Below are positions 36,144 through 45,175 of a stretch of DNA of 64,000 nt, one piece after another. The position numbers and the translations under genes were made by a program. Origin of the DNA: Desulfobacterales bacterium (GTDB lineage Bacteria > Desulfobacterota > Desulfobacteria > Desulfobacterales > JADGBH01); the NCBI GenBank assembly GCA_015231595.1, contig JADGBH010000002.1:62001-126000 (forward strand), written 5' to 3'. The notes beneath the pieces are model-generated. The model was not told the origin of the DNA, ran no database searches, and was given only the letters and a program-made list of their open reading frames with translations. Each line of letters begins with the position of its first letter. Within the stretch, counting starts at the first letter, position 1.

Positions 36144-37991
36144 ATGGGAAAATTAACCAGAGAAGACATAAAAAAAATTAAAGAAAAAAAACTAAAAGAA
36201 CTGCATGATGCAAGTGTTACAAAACTTTTATTATGCGGAGGCACAGGCTGCCATGCTACAGGCAGTTTAAAACTTAAAGATGCACTTCAAAAAGAAGTAA
36301 TAAACAAAGGACTTGAAAAAAAAGTCAAAATTGTTGAAACCGGATGTAATGGTTTTTGTGCAATGGGCCCGCTTATGCTTGTTTATCCTGAAGGCGTATT
36401 TTATCAAAAAATATCCGAAAAAGACGTTCCAGAAATAATTGAAGAACATATTATCAATAAAAAGCATGTTCAAAAGCTTCTATATGTAGATCCTGTTACT
36501 AAAAAAACTATACCCTACCAAAAAGATATTCCATTTTTCTCACACCAAATGACCATAGCATTAAGAAATAAAGGATTAATAGACCCTGAAGTAATCGAAG
36601 ATTATATAGCTCAAGACGGATATATGGGAGCAGCAAAAGCTCTCCTTGATATGACTCCAGAAGAAATAATTCATGAAGTAAAAAGTTCAGGTTTAAGAGG
36701 AAGAGGTGGAGCTGGTTTTTCAACAGGCCTAAAATGGGAATTTGCTAATAAAAGCAAGGGTGAAATAAAATATGTTCTTTGTAATGCGGATGAAGGAGAT
36801 CCCGGTGCTTTTATGGATAGAAGCATTCTTGAAGCTGACCCCCATGCTGTTATAGAAGGAATGATAATCGCTTCAAAAGCAATTGGTGCCAAACAAGGTT
36901 ATATTTATTGCCGAACTGAATATCCTTTAGCTGTAAGCAGGCTTGGAATAGCCATTCAGCAAGCAAAAAATTACGGTCTTTTAGGCGAAAAAATGTTTGG
37001 TTCAACTCATAGTTTTGATATAGAAATTTATCAAGGAGCTGGAGCTTTTGTATGTGGCGAGGAAACAGCTTTAATGAGGTCAATTGAAGGTAAAAGAGGT
37101 ATGCCTCGACCAAGACCTCCGTTTCCAGCTCAAAAAGGTTTATGGGACAAACCAAGCATCTTAAATAATGTAGAAACGTTATCTAATGTTCCTCAAATAA
37201 TATCAAAAGGCGGTAAATGGTATTCAAGTTTAGGAACAGAGACAAGCAAAGGTACAAAAGTATTTGCTCTGTCTGGAGATATCAACAATATCGGACTTGT
37301 TGAAGTTCCAATGGGTATAAGTTTAAAAAAAATGATTTTTGATATTGGTGGTGGTATTCCCAATAAAAAGAAATTTAAAGCAGTTCAGCTTGGAGGGCCT
37401 TCTGGCGGATGTGTTCCAGAAAAATATTTAGATACGCCCGTTGATTATGAAGCTATTGCTAAAGTTGGAGCTATCATGGGTTCAGGTGGAGTTATTATCA
37501 TGGATGAAGATACCTGCATGGTTGATATGGCACGCTTTTTTATGGATTTTATCCAAGATGAATCATGCGGAAAATGCACCCCTTGTCGAGAAGGAACAAA
37601 AAGAATTTTAGAAATACTTAACAGAATATGCGATGGGCAAGGAGAGGCAGACGATATAGGAAAATTAGAAAATCTTTCTGCCATTATAATTAATTCAGCC
37701 TTATGCGGACTTGGACAAACAGGCCCTAACCCTGTTTTATCCACATTAAAATATTTTAAAGATGAATATTATGCTCATATTTACGAAAAAAGATGTCCCG
37801 CGAAACGTTGCGCGGCATTGTTAAAATTTGAAATTGATCCGAATTTATGCCAAAAATGCGGCCTTTGCTTTAAAGCTTGTTCTGCTGGGGCAATTACATG
37901 GAAAAAGAAAGAAGTCGCAGTTATTGATAAAAGCAAATGTGTTAAGTGTCTTGGCTGCTATTCAAAATGTAAATTTAATGCAATACTTTAA
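36144..37991 (+). CDS. nuoF: NuoF/HndC-like NAD(P)H dehydrogenase flavoprotein with extra ferredoxin domains
   Basis: 615 aa. Domain order: N-terminal thioredoxin-like [2Fe-2S] domain (about 25-115; LLLCGGTGCHATGS and VETGCNGFCAMGP), NuoF FMN/NADH domain (GLRGRGGAGFSTGLKW, CNADEGDPGAFMDR), SLBB, the [4Fe-4S] site ESCGKCTPCREGTKR, and a C-terminal two-cluster ferredoxin (CQKCGLCFKACSAGAI and CVKCLGCYSKCKFNAI). This layout matches HndC of NADP-reducing hydrogenase and other electron-bifurcating complexes. It accepts electrons from NADH and can split them towards ferredoxin-level carriers. It lies 58 bp after nuoE and 19 bp before the RnfB-GltD gene. Confidence 0.92.
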   Translation: MGKLTREDIKKIKEKKLKELHDASVTKLLLCGGTGCHATGSLKLKDALQKEVINKGLEKKVKIVETGCNGFCAMGPLMLVYPEGVFYQKISEKDVPEIIEEHIINKKHVQKLLYVDPVTKKTIPYQKDIPFFSHQMTIALRNKGLIDPEVIEDYIAQDGYMGAAKALLDMTPEEIIHEVKSSGLRGRGGAGFSTGLKWEFANKSKGEIKYVLCNADEGDPGAFMDRSILEADPHAVIEGMIIASKAIGAKQGYIYCRTEYPLAVSRLGIAIQQAKNYGLLGEKMFGSTHSFDIEIYQGAGAFVCGEETALMRSIEGKRGMPRPRPPFPAQKGLWDKPSILNNVETLSNVPQIISKGGKWYSSLGTETSKGTKVFALSGDINNIGLVEVPMGISLKKMIFDIGGGIPNKKKFKAVQLGGPSGGCVPEKYLDTPVDYEAIAKVGAIMGSGGVIIMDEDTCMVDMARFFMDFIQDESCGKCTPCREGTKRILEILNRICDGQGEADDIGKLENLSAIIINSALCGLGQTGPNPVLSTLKYFKDEYYAHIYEKRCPAKRCAALLKFEIDPNLCQKCGLCFKACSAGAITWKKKEVAVIDKSKCVKCLGCYSKCKFNAIL

Positions 37992-38010
37992 AAAAATGGA
38001 GATGTAAATT

Positions 38011-39990
38011 ATGGTTGAATCAATTTTATTAATGGGTGGATTGGGTCTTGTTATTGGAGCGGGTTTAGCCGCTGCATCAAAAATTTTTTACGTTTATGTT
38101 GATCCACAAATTGTTGCTGTTGAAGAAGCTTTACCCGGAGCTAACTGCGGAGGCTGCGGGCTACCAGGATGTAGCGCAAATGCTGAAGCAATAGTTAAAG
38201 GCAAAGCCGCTCCTAATTCTTGCGTAGCTGGAGGGCCTGACCTTGCAACTACAATTGCTGCAATTTTAGGCGTTGCTGTTGAAGCAAAAGAACCTGATAT
38301 TGCTTTACCTGGCTGTAATTATGGTCTTAAAGATGCTGACGTTAAATTTGAATACAATGGAATAAATAATTGTAGAGCTGCTGCCCTTATAAGTGGAGGA
38401 ATGAAAGTATGTTCCATAGGATGTCTTGGATTAGGAAGCTGTGTTAAAGCTTGTCCATTTGGAGCATTAGAAATGGGAAAAGAAGGCCTTCCAGTTGTGA
38501 ATGAAAGTAAATGTACTGGGTGCGGAACTTGTGAAAGAGTATGTCCAAAGCATATAATAACCCTTTCTTCTGTAACAAGAAGAATTATGAAGGAATATAC
38601 TAAAGAAGACTGCACTACTCCATGCCAAAGAGCTTGTCCTGCTGGAATTGATATTAGAGAATACATAAATCAAATAAATATAGGTAATTATGAAAAAGCA
38701 GTTCAAATTATAAAAGAAAGAAATCCGTTCCCAACAGTTATTGGAAGAATCTGTCCAAGGCCTTGTGAACAAGAATGCAGAAGAATACTCCAAGATGAGC
38801 CTGTCGCAATTAATTATCTTAAACGTTTTGTTTCTGATTATGAAATGGAAAAAGGAAAAAGAGTTCTTCCGTATAAAGCTCCAGAAACAGGCAAAAAAAT
38901 CGCTATAATAGGAGGTGGAGTTGAAGGCATGTCAACGGCTTTCTTTAGCGCAAGACTTGGTCATGAATCAACTATTTTTGAAGCTGATTCAAAGCTTGGT
39001 GGCATTTTAAGAAGTGCTATAGAAAAATGCAGGCTTCCTCACGAAATCCTTGATTGGGATATTGAAGGTATTATAGAAATGGGAGCAAAAGTGGAATTTA
39101 ATCAAACTTGTGGTAAAGATTTTACTCTTGAAAAACTTTTAAATGACGGGTTTAATGCTGTATTTATTGCTTCTGGAGGCTGGGATAGTCGTCTTTCAAG
39201 GGGAAAACTATCTGAAACACAAAAAATTATTCCAGGCATTTATCTTATGATTGATTTTATAAAATCTAATGATGAAAAATCATGGGGAAAAAATGTCGTA
39301 ATCGTAGGAAATGGAAAAGCCGCTTTAGATGCCGCTCTCAAAGCAAAAAAATATGGCGATAGCGTAAGTATTTTACTTAAAGACTTTTCTGATAATCTGC
39401 CAAAAAATTTTAATCTCGAAAATGAAGGGATAAAAATTATATCTTCAAGCGCAATCACTAAATTTTTCGGCAAAGGAGATGAGCTTATTAAAATAGAATG
39501 TATTAATTTACAAACAAACGAAAAATCCATAATTCCTGCCGATACAGTTCTTTTATCTTCTGGCCGTATGCCTCAGCTCATAATTAGAAAAGCTGATGAG
39601 CCTGAAAATGATTTATGGGAAGGTATTGAAGCTTATAAAAACCCATTATACGCTGAAGAACAAGGCATTTTAGCTAACGGTGATGAATTTACTGATTTTA
39701 AAGCAGCAATAAAAGCAATAGGTGCTGGACGAAGAGCGACTGTATCCATTCATCAGATAATAAACGGAATGAATCCGTATCTTCCTGAAAAAGTTTTGTC
39801 ACAAGGAACCTTCATCCAAAACATATTTCACCTTGAAAACGTTCAGCCTGTATCGCGACAAATTATGCCTATAGCTAATTCCGCTGAACTTTCAGAAGGA
39901 ATAAAAATTGAAAAAGGCTTTAACGAAGAAATGGCAAAAGCAGAATCTAAAAGATGCCTTCAATGCGGTTTGATTTGTTATAAACATTAA
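38011..39990 (+). CDS. RnfB - GltD fusion: membrane-anchored ferredoxin joined to an FAD/NAD(P) oxidoreductase
   Basis: 659 aa. Residues 1-200 are RnfB-like: an N-terminal membrane helix (SILLMGGLGLVIGAGLAA), the RnfB [4Fe-4S] motif GANCGGCGLPGCS with a distal Cys, and two ferredoxin clusters (CLGLGSCVKACPFGA and CTGCGTCERVCPKHI). From about 205 it is GltD-like: the Cys-rich entry CTTPCQRACPAGIDIREYI and CPRPCEQECRR, FAD site IAIIGGGVEGM, second nucleotide site VVIVGNGKAALDAALKA, and a terminal CLQCGLIC. It should pass electrons between NAD(P)H, ferredoxin and the membrane. Its genomic partners are NuoE, NuoF and RseC. Exact reaction is not known. Confidence 0.88.
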   Translation: MVESILLMGGLGLVIGAGLAAASKIFYVYVDPQIVAVEEALPGANCGGCGLPGCSANAEAIVKGKAAPNSCVAGGPDLATTIAAILGVAVEAKEPDIALPGCNYGLKDADVKFEYNGINNCRAAALISGGMKVCSIGCLGLGSCVKACPFGALEMGKEGLPVVNESKCTGCGTCERVCPKHIITLSSVTRRIMKEYTKEDCTTPCQRACPAGIDIREYINQINIGNYEKAVQIIKERNPFPTVIGRICPRPCEQECRRILQDEPVAINYLKRFVSDYEMEKGKRVLPYKAPETGKKIAIIGGGVEGMSTAFFSARLGHESTIFEADSKLGGILRSAIEKCRLPHEILDWDIEGIIEMGAKVEFNQTCGKDFTLEKLLNDGFNAVFIASGGWDSRLSRGKLSETQKIIPGIYLMIDFIKSNDEKSWGKNVVIVGNGKAALDAALKAKKYGDSVSILLKDFSDNLPKNFNLENEGIKIISSSAITKFFGKGDELIKIECINLQTNEKSIIPADTVLLSSGRMPQLIIRKADEPENDLWEGIEAYKNPLYAEEQGILANGDEFTDFKAAIKAIGAGRRATVSIHQIINGMNPYLPEKVLSQGTFIQNIFHLENVQPVSRQIMPIANSAELSEGIKIEKGFNEEMAKAESKRCLQCGLICYKH

Positions 39991-40018
39991 TAGTTTTTAA
40001 ATTGTAGGAGTAATTTTT

Positions 40019-40453
40019 TTGGCTACAGAAGAAGGAATAGTTGTAAATACTGAAAATAGCATCGCATGGGTTAAGACTGTAAGGTCAACTGCATGCGATG
40101 CATGCTCATCAAAAGACGCCTGTCACATGACTGGAGGCGGCAAAGAAATGGAAGTTAAAGTTTTAAACATTGTAAAAGCTAACTCCGGTGATAAAGTACT
40201 TATTGAATTTGAAACAGCCTCATTTCTTAAAGTAATTTTTTTAATTTACCTTTTTCCAACACTATGTTTGATTACTGGTGCTGTTATTGGACAAATTCTT
40301 GAGTCAAAATATAATATCGGTAATGCATCTATAATGCTTGGATGTTTGTTTCTTTTAATTTCAATTTTATACGTCATAATAAGAGGAAAAATTTTATCAA
40401 AAAAAACTGAATATACACCAAAGCTAATAAAAATAATAAAAAAAGCAAAATAA
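40019..40453 (+). CDS. rseC: RseC/MucC-family membrane protein
   Basis: 144 aa beginning at TTG 40019, preceded by AGGAG. The N-terminal soluble part has the Cys motif TACDACSSKDACHM. Two membrane helices follow (about 64-88 and 97-118) and then a basic C-terminus. RseC homologues accompany rnf genes in many bacteria and are implicated in reducing iron-sulfur regulators or assembling Rnf. Here the gene is 28 bp after the RnfB-GltD fusion, which supports a link to that redox module. Confidence 0.82.
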   Translation: MATEEGIVVNTENSIAWVKTVRSTACDACSSKDACHMTGGGKEMEVKVLNIVKANSGDKVLIEFETASFLKVIFLIYLFPTLCLITGAVIGQILESKYNIGNASIMLGCLFLLISILYVIIRGKILSKKTEYTPKLIKIIKKAK

Positions 40454-40455
40454 TA

Positions 40456-42303
40456 ATGGCCTTGAAAAAAATTCTTCTTGTTCAGCTTCCTGTCCCGCAA
40501 ATAACTTTTGAACAAAAAACTGGGAATATCCCTTTAGGAGCTGCTTGTATTGCTAATGCGACAAAATTTTTCACAAATATTAATATTGAAATATTACCTC
40601 AAAGTATATCGACTTACCTATCAGATTATGCCATCATAGAACTGCTTCTTTCTAAACATCCTGATATAATTGGTTTTACCATTTATAACTGGAACATTGA
40701 AAGAAGCATCTATTTATCATCTGAAATAAAAAAAAATATTGATACAAAAATAATTTTCGGAGGACCAGAAATAACTCCAGATAATCCGTTAATCTATACA
40801 AAAAATATAGATTTTTTAGCCTTTGGTGAAGGAGAATCTTTATTTTTAGAGCTTATAAAAAATAATGATTTATGGGGAAAAAAACAGGGCTCAATGAATG
40901 CTTCTAACATTTTTAAAACCTCTAAAAGCCCTTATCTACTTAACATCCTTGAGCCTGAAATCGAAGACGTAATGCTGATTGAAACCCAAAGGGGATGCCC
41001 TTACAAATGCAAGTTCTGCTATTATAACAAAGCCAATGATAAACTTATATCATCTGACACTGAAAATATAATTGAAGCTATAAAATGGGCTTCCCAAAAT
41101 AAAATTAAAGAAGTGTATCTCCTTGACCCTTCTCTAAATACAAGATTCGACATAAAAGAGCTTTTAAAAAACATCTCCAAAATAAATATTGATAGAAAAT
41201 TATCATTTACCAGTGAAATAAGGGCTGAATTTATCGATATTTCTTTGGCTGAAATGCTGTATAAGGCTGGATTTACTGAACTAGAAATTGGACTTCAATC
41301 CACAAATAAAAAAGCTTTAAAATTAATGAATAGAAAAACAGATTTAAAAGCTTTTTCTAATGGAATTAAAAATCTTCAAAAATTTAATATTATTCCCAAG
41401 ATTGATATTATTGTTGGATTGCCTGGTGATAATCTTAAAGAATTTAAAAAAACCGTTGATTTTGTCAGCTCAAAGCAAATGGGAGACAATATTCAGGTTT
41501 TTCCACTATCAGTTTTACCTGGAACTGCTTTTCGTAAAGAAAGCGCTAAACTTGGTTTAAAATATTACAAAAATCCTCCTTATGCCGTATATGAAACACC
41601 CGATTTTAGCTATGAAGACATGGCATTAGCATTCGAATATGCTGAACAAAATTTCAATGTTTCCCTAAATCCAATGCCTTCCCTTGATTTATCGTATAAA
41701 AAGGAAGGATACGATATTTGGGTTTACGAAGGAATAAAAAACTACTTTTCCAAAATTATATTAAAAGAAAATATTTCATTATGTAAAATTGAAAAAATAG
41801 CCAAATCTCTTACTTACCCGTATCAGATAATCTTTATCCCAGCGCTATTGGAAAAAAAGTTTATGCTAAAAGCTATTCAAATTTTAACATCATATAACCC
41901 CTTCACTCCTTTAGAAATTATTTTTATAAACCCTTTATTTGATATTTACATAGAGGAATTTGAATCTTATATTCAGATAAAAAAACCCCATTTTCTTGAT
42001 TTTAATATGTATGGTTTTGAATCAGGGCCAGTTTTATTTTCTATAAGTAGTACAATTGAAGAAAAAAAGATCTCAAGGGATATTATAAGACAAATTTTTT
42101 TATGGAAAAACGAAAAGTTGCCTGATAAACGCAAATTAGAAAAGTTATTTTTTATGGATGGAATATTGATTGATAACATAGTAGCAAAGCCTACATTAAT
42201 GAAATGGCAGGATGAATTTTCAAAAATTTATGAAAATCTACCGATGATTACATTTGCCGATATTTGCTTACAAAAAAGATGGGCGACTTTAACAAGCTTT
42301 TAG
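40456..42303 (+). CDS. B12-binding-domain radical SAM protein
   Basis: 615 aa. A Rossmann-like cobalamin-binding domain (about 1-140; IPLGAACIANATKF, HPDIIGFTIYNWNIE, IIFGGPEITP, FLAFGEGESLFLELI) precedes a radical SAM barrel. The barrel has the cluster motif C181-x3-C185-x2-C188 in RGCPYKCKFCYY and the downstream ELEIGLQSTNKKALKLMNR. The long C-terminal part (about 400-615) is not recognised. Such proteins methylate or rearrange unactivated carbons; the substrate is unknown. Starts three bases after rseC, so it is the same transcript. Confidence 0.85.
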   Translation: MALKKILLVQLPVPQITFEQKTGNIPLGAACIANATKFFTNINIEILPQSISTYLSDYAIIELLLSKHPDIIGFTIYNWNIERSIYLSSEIKKNIDTKIIFGGPEITPDNPLIYTKNIDFLAFGEGESLFLELIKNNDLWGKKQGSMNASNIFKTSKSPYLLNILEPEIEDVMLIETQRGCPYKCKFCYYNKANDKLISSDTENIIEAIKWASQNKIKEVYLLDPSLNTRFDIKELLKNISKINIDRKLSFTSEIRAEFIDISLAEMLYKAGFTELEIGLQSTNKKALKLMNRKTDLKAFSNGIKNLQKFNIIPKIDIIVGLPGDNLKEFKKTVDFVSSKQMGDNIQVFPLSVLPGTAFRKESAKLGLKYYKNPPYAVYETPDFSYEDMALAFEYAEQNFNVSLNPMPSLDLSYKKEGYDIWVYEGIKNYFSKIILKENISLCKIEKIAKSLTYPYQIIFIPALLEKKFMLKAIQILTSYNPFTPLEIIFINPLFDIYIEEFESYIQIKKPHFLDFNMYGFESGPVLFSISSTIEEKKISRDIIRQIFLWKNEKLPDKRKLEKLFFMDGILIDNIVAKPTLMKWQDEFSKIYENLPMITFADICLQKRWATLTSF

Positions 42304-42319
42304 GATCGAATAATTTAAA

Positions 42320-44431
42320 ATGCAATCTCTAAATATTTTAAAAAAAAGAACTTTAAGCAGAGAACTTATGATTTGGATTATCACCATAGTATTTCTTTTT
42401 GCTCTTACTCTTAGCTCTGTTTATTTTATATATTTTTCGAATATGATAAAAAAGAATCTTGAAGAAATGGCATCTAAAAATACTGAAGAATTTTCAGAAA
42501 TTATACTTAATTCCGTCTGGAATATTGAAATATCAAATATTACCGATATAGCAAATTCTTATATATCATCTGATCATATCGCCGGAATAAGGATCTATTT
42601 CAAAAAAAACGACCCTCCAATTTTTGATAAAAAGCCTATAATTGAGGAAAATTTAATTAAAAGAAGTAAAATATTAAAGAAACAGAGCCTATATAAGGGG
42701 AAAAATTTAGAAATCGGTTATGTTGAATTATGGTTCACCGATAAACCCGCCGTTGAAACTTTAAAAAAAACAATTATTGATATGTCATTAATATTTTTTG
42801 CTACTGCAATTTTTGTTGCCGTTGGAACAAAATTTTTACTAAATCATTTTTTAACAAAACCCATTAACAATTTAATAATAGAAGTAAAAAAAATTGCTGG
42901 GGGTGATTATAAACGAAAACTTAAATTCGCAAGACATTACGATATAAATTCTATAATTAACGAAGTAAACATAATGTCAAGCCATATAGCAAATAGAGCT
43001 GAACAACTTCAAAAAGAAATTTTCGAAAAAAAGAGAGCTGAACAAGAACTCAAAGAACTTAATAGTACTATTTCATTTAGGCTCGCTCAGATAGAAGAGA
43101 CAAAAAATGCCCTTGAAGAATCGGAAAAAAAATACAGATCTCTTTTTGAATCAGCTCCCGATGCTATTGTTATATCAGATTTTCACGGCCATCTACTATC
43201 ATACAACAAAGCTTTTAAAAACTTATTCAAGCTTGATGATAAAACAAAACCATCAAAACTTAATGCTGAAGATTTATATCTTCATTCTGATAAAGAGAAA
43301 GGACGAGTCTTTAAAACTTTAAAAGTAAAGGGGCAAATAAAAAATTATGAGCAAGACCTCGTTGATAACAATGGAAATGTCATTAAAGCGAGCTTATCGT
43401 TACGGCTTATAAATTTCGAAGGCGTGGCTTGTATACAAACTATAATGCGAGACATCACACTTATGAAAAAAATGGAGCTTAAATTAAAAGATTACGCTCA
43501 AAATCTTCAAAAAATGGTGAATGCAAAAACTCGCGAGTTAAAAATAGCAAATGAAGAACTTTCGTCAACGATCAAAAGCCTTCAGGAGACAAGAGAACAA
43601 CTTGCAATCAGTGCAAGAAGCGCAGGCATGGCTGAACTTGCTGTATCAGTACTTCATAACATCGGAAATGCCATAACTCCAGTGAATATTAAAGTCAATA
43701 AAATGCACGAATATATAGCTAAACATGAAGTAGAATCATTTTCTAAAATTAAAACATTTATTGAATCCCAATGGAATACTAATGATGACTCTCTAAACAA
43801 TCGAAAAGAAAAATTGATAGATTTTTTTTCAGCAACAATAGATATTTTAAAACTAAAATGTAATTCTTTAGAAAACGAGCTTAAAGCAACAAAAAAGAAT
43901 ATTGATCATATAATTGAAATAATAGCCTTGCAGCAAAAATATGCCGGAATTAAAGGATTTGAAGCCAAAGTCAATATAAACGATGTAATAGCTGATTCTG
44001 TTGATATGCTCTCTGACGCATTAAAAAAACGAAAAACTAATGTTAATTTAAATCTACATGAAGTGCCTAATGTTTTTATCGATAAAAATAAAATGGTTCA
44101 AATCTTTATAAATATTTTAAAAAATTCTTATGAATCAATTGAAATGGCACAAAATTCAATTGCAAAAAAAATATATATTTCTACTAATATAAATACTATC
44201 AATAAAAATAACTACGTTCAAATAACTGTTGAAGATACAGGCATTGGCGTTGCTAAAGAAGTTATTGATAAAGTTTTTCAATTTAATTTTTCCACAAAAC
44301 AACGGGGAACCGGCTTTGGTTTACATGATGCTGCAAACTACATAAAGGCTCAAGGAGGAGATATTAAAATATTCAGTGATGGACTTGAAAAAGGAGCTTG
44401 TATTGAAATAAACCTACCGGCTTTTAATTGA
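42320..44431 (+). CDS. Membrane sensor histidine kinase with PAS domain
   Basis: 703 aa. Two transmembrane helices (about 15-37 and 155-180) bracket a periplasmic sensor of about 115 residues. A HAMP linker, a coiled coil, a PAS domain (about 260-385) and another coiled coil follow. The phosphoacceptor segment reads MAELAVSVLHNIGNAITPVNIK, an H-box variant, and is followed by HATPase_c (IFINILKNSYESIE, VEDTGIGVAKEV, GTGFGLHDA). No receiver or response regulator is adjacent, so it is an orphan kinase. Its ATG follows the radical SAM gene by 16 bp. Confidence 0.85.
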   Translation: MQSLNILKKRTLSRELMIWIITIVFLFALTLSSVYFIYFSNMIKKNLEEMASKNTEEFSEIILNSVWNIEISNITDIANSYISSDHIAGIRIYFKKNDPPIFDKKPIIEENLIKRSKILKKQSLYKGKNLEIGYVELWFTDKPAVETLKKTIIDMSLIFFATAIFVAVGTKFLLNHFLTKPINNLIIEVKKIAGGDYKRKLKFARHYDINSIINEVNIMSSHIANRAEQLQKEIFEKKRAEQELKELNSTISFRLAQIEETKNALEESEKKYRSLFESAPDAIVISDFHGHLLSYNKAFKNLFKLDDKTKPSKLNAEDLYLHSDKEKGRVFKTLKVKGQIKNYEQDLVDNNGNVIKASLSLRLINFEGVACIQTIMRDITLMKKMELKLKDYAQNLQKMVNAKTRELKIANEELSSTIKSLQETREQLAISARSAGMAELAVSVLHNIGNAITPVNIKVNKMHEYIAKHEVESFSKIKTFIESQWNTNDDSLNNRKEKLIDFFSATIDILKLKCNSLENELKATKKNIDHIIEIIALQQKYAGIKGFEAKVNINDVIADSVDMLSDALKKRKTNVNLNLHEVPNVFIDKNKMVQIFINILKNSYESIEMAQNSIAKKIYISTNINTINKNNYVQITVEDTGIGVAKEVIDKVFQFNFSTKQRGTGFGLHDAANYIKAQGGDIKIFSDGLEKGACIEINLPAFN

Positions 44432-44482
44432 AAATTAAACTCCCTTAAAACTTAAAACTTATATTATCGCTAAAAAAATCTA

Positions 44483-44511
44483 TTGACATTTTTTGAAATT
44501 GAATTAAAAGT
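44483..44511 (+). promoter_or_regulatory. Candidate sigma-70 promoter for the DUF3015 gene
   Basis: TTGACA at 44483-44488 with an AT-rich -10 candidate (TAAAAG, 44505-44510) at 16-bp spacing. A 7-bp hairpin ACCAATT/AATTGGT follows at about 44515-44532. The -10 match is weak, so the call is tentative. Confidence 0.3.
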
Positions 44512-44636
44512 AACAACCAATTTATCAATTGGTAGGAGGTGATACTGGAATTAGTTTTTATTAATTTTTTTGTATAAGTTTTTTATTATAAAGTTATAAT
44601 TAATTAACCAAAATTAAATGAAAGGAATTTGAAGCA

Positions 44637-45098
44637 ATGAAAAAATTTATCGTTATTTTATGTGTTTCTATGATGTTAGTTACATCAGCTTATGCCGGTT
44701 CTAAAGAAAACTGTGGTTGTGGACTTGGACAAATGGCTTTGGGTGACCAAGATTCTCTCTTAATGCAACTTGTAGTTACATTCTTGAATGGTATTTGCGG
44801 AAACCAAACCTTTGGAATTAGCTCTGGAACTCTTGGCTGCCAAAAACCATCAACTATCGTATTAAATGAACAATTAAATATCTTCGTAGCGGACAATATG
44901 GATAATTTGGCTGTTGATATTGCTGCAGGTCAAGGTGAAACTCTTGACGCATTAGCAGAAATCGCTCAAATTCCTGTTGAAAAAAGAGGCGAATTTAATT
45001 TAACTCTTCAAAATAATTTTGACTCTATTTATCTTTCACAAGACGTTACAAATAAAGACGTTGTAAGCAAAATTCAGTCTATTGTAGAATCAATCTAA
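44637..45098 (+). CDS. Secreted DUF3015-family protein
   Basis: 153 aa with a clear signal peptide (MKKFIVILCVSMMLVTSAYA, cleavage after AYA). The mature part opens with CGCGLGQMALG and has FGISSGTLGCQKP, both typical of DUF3015, a periplasmic family of unknown role. GAAAGGA is the ribosome-binding site. It is followed by a strong terminator and the DUF4105 gene; pairs of DUF3015 and DUF4105 genes recur in proteobacteria, from memory. Confidence 0.82.
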   Translation: MKKFIVILCVSMMLVTSAYAGSKENCGCGLGQMALGDQDSLLMQLVVTFLNGICGNQTFGISSGTLGCQKPSTIVLNEQLNIFVADNMDNLAVDIAAGQGETLDALAEIAQIPVEKRGEFNLTLQNNFDSIYLSQDVTNKDVVSKIQSIVESI

Positions 45099-45133
45099 AT
45101 TGAGTCTTACACAAGATAAGTCAATTTAAGTTC

Positions 45134-45175
45134 TAAGGAGAAACGATAAAAAATCGTTTCTCCTTAAATTTTTTT
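45134..45175 (+). terminator. Intrinsic terminator after the DUF3015 gene
   Basis: Perfect 13-bp arms, 45134-45146 (TAAGGAGAAACGA) and 45154-45166, with a 7-nt loop, then seven T (45169-45175). The ATG of the DUF4105 gene is the very next base (45176). Its stem contains AAGGAG, so it also masks a possible ribosome-binding sequence. Confidence 0.88.
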
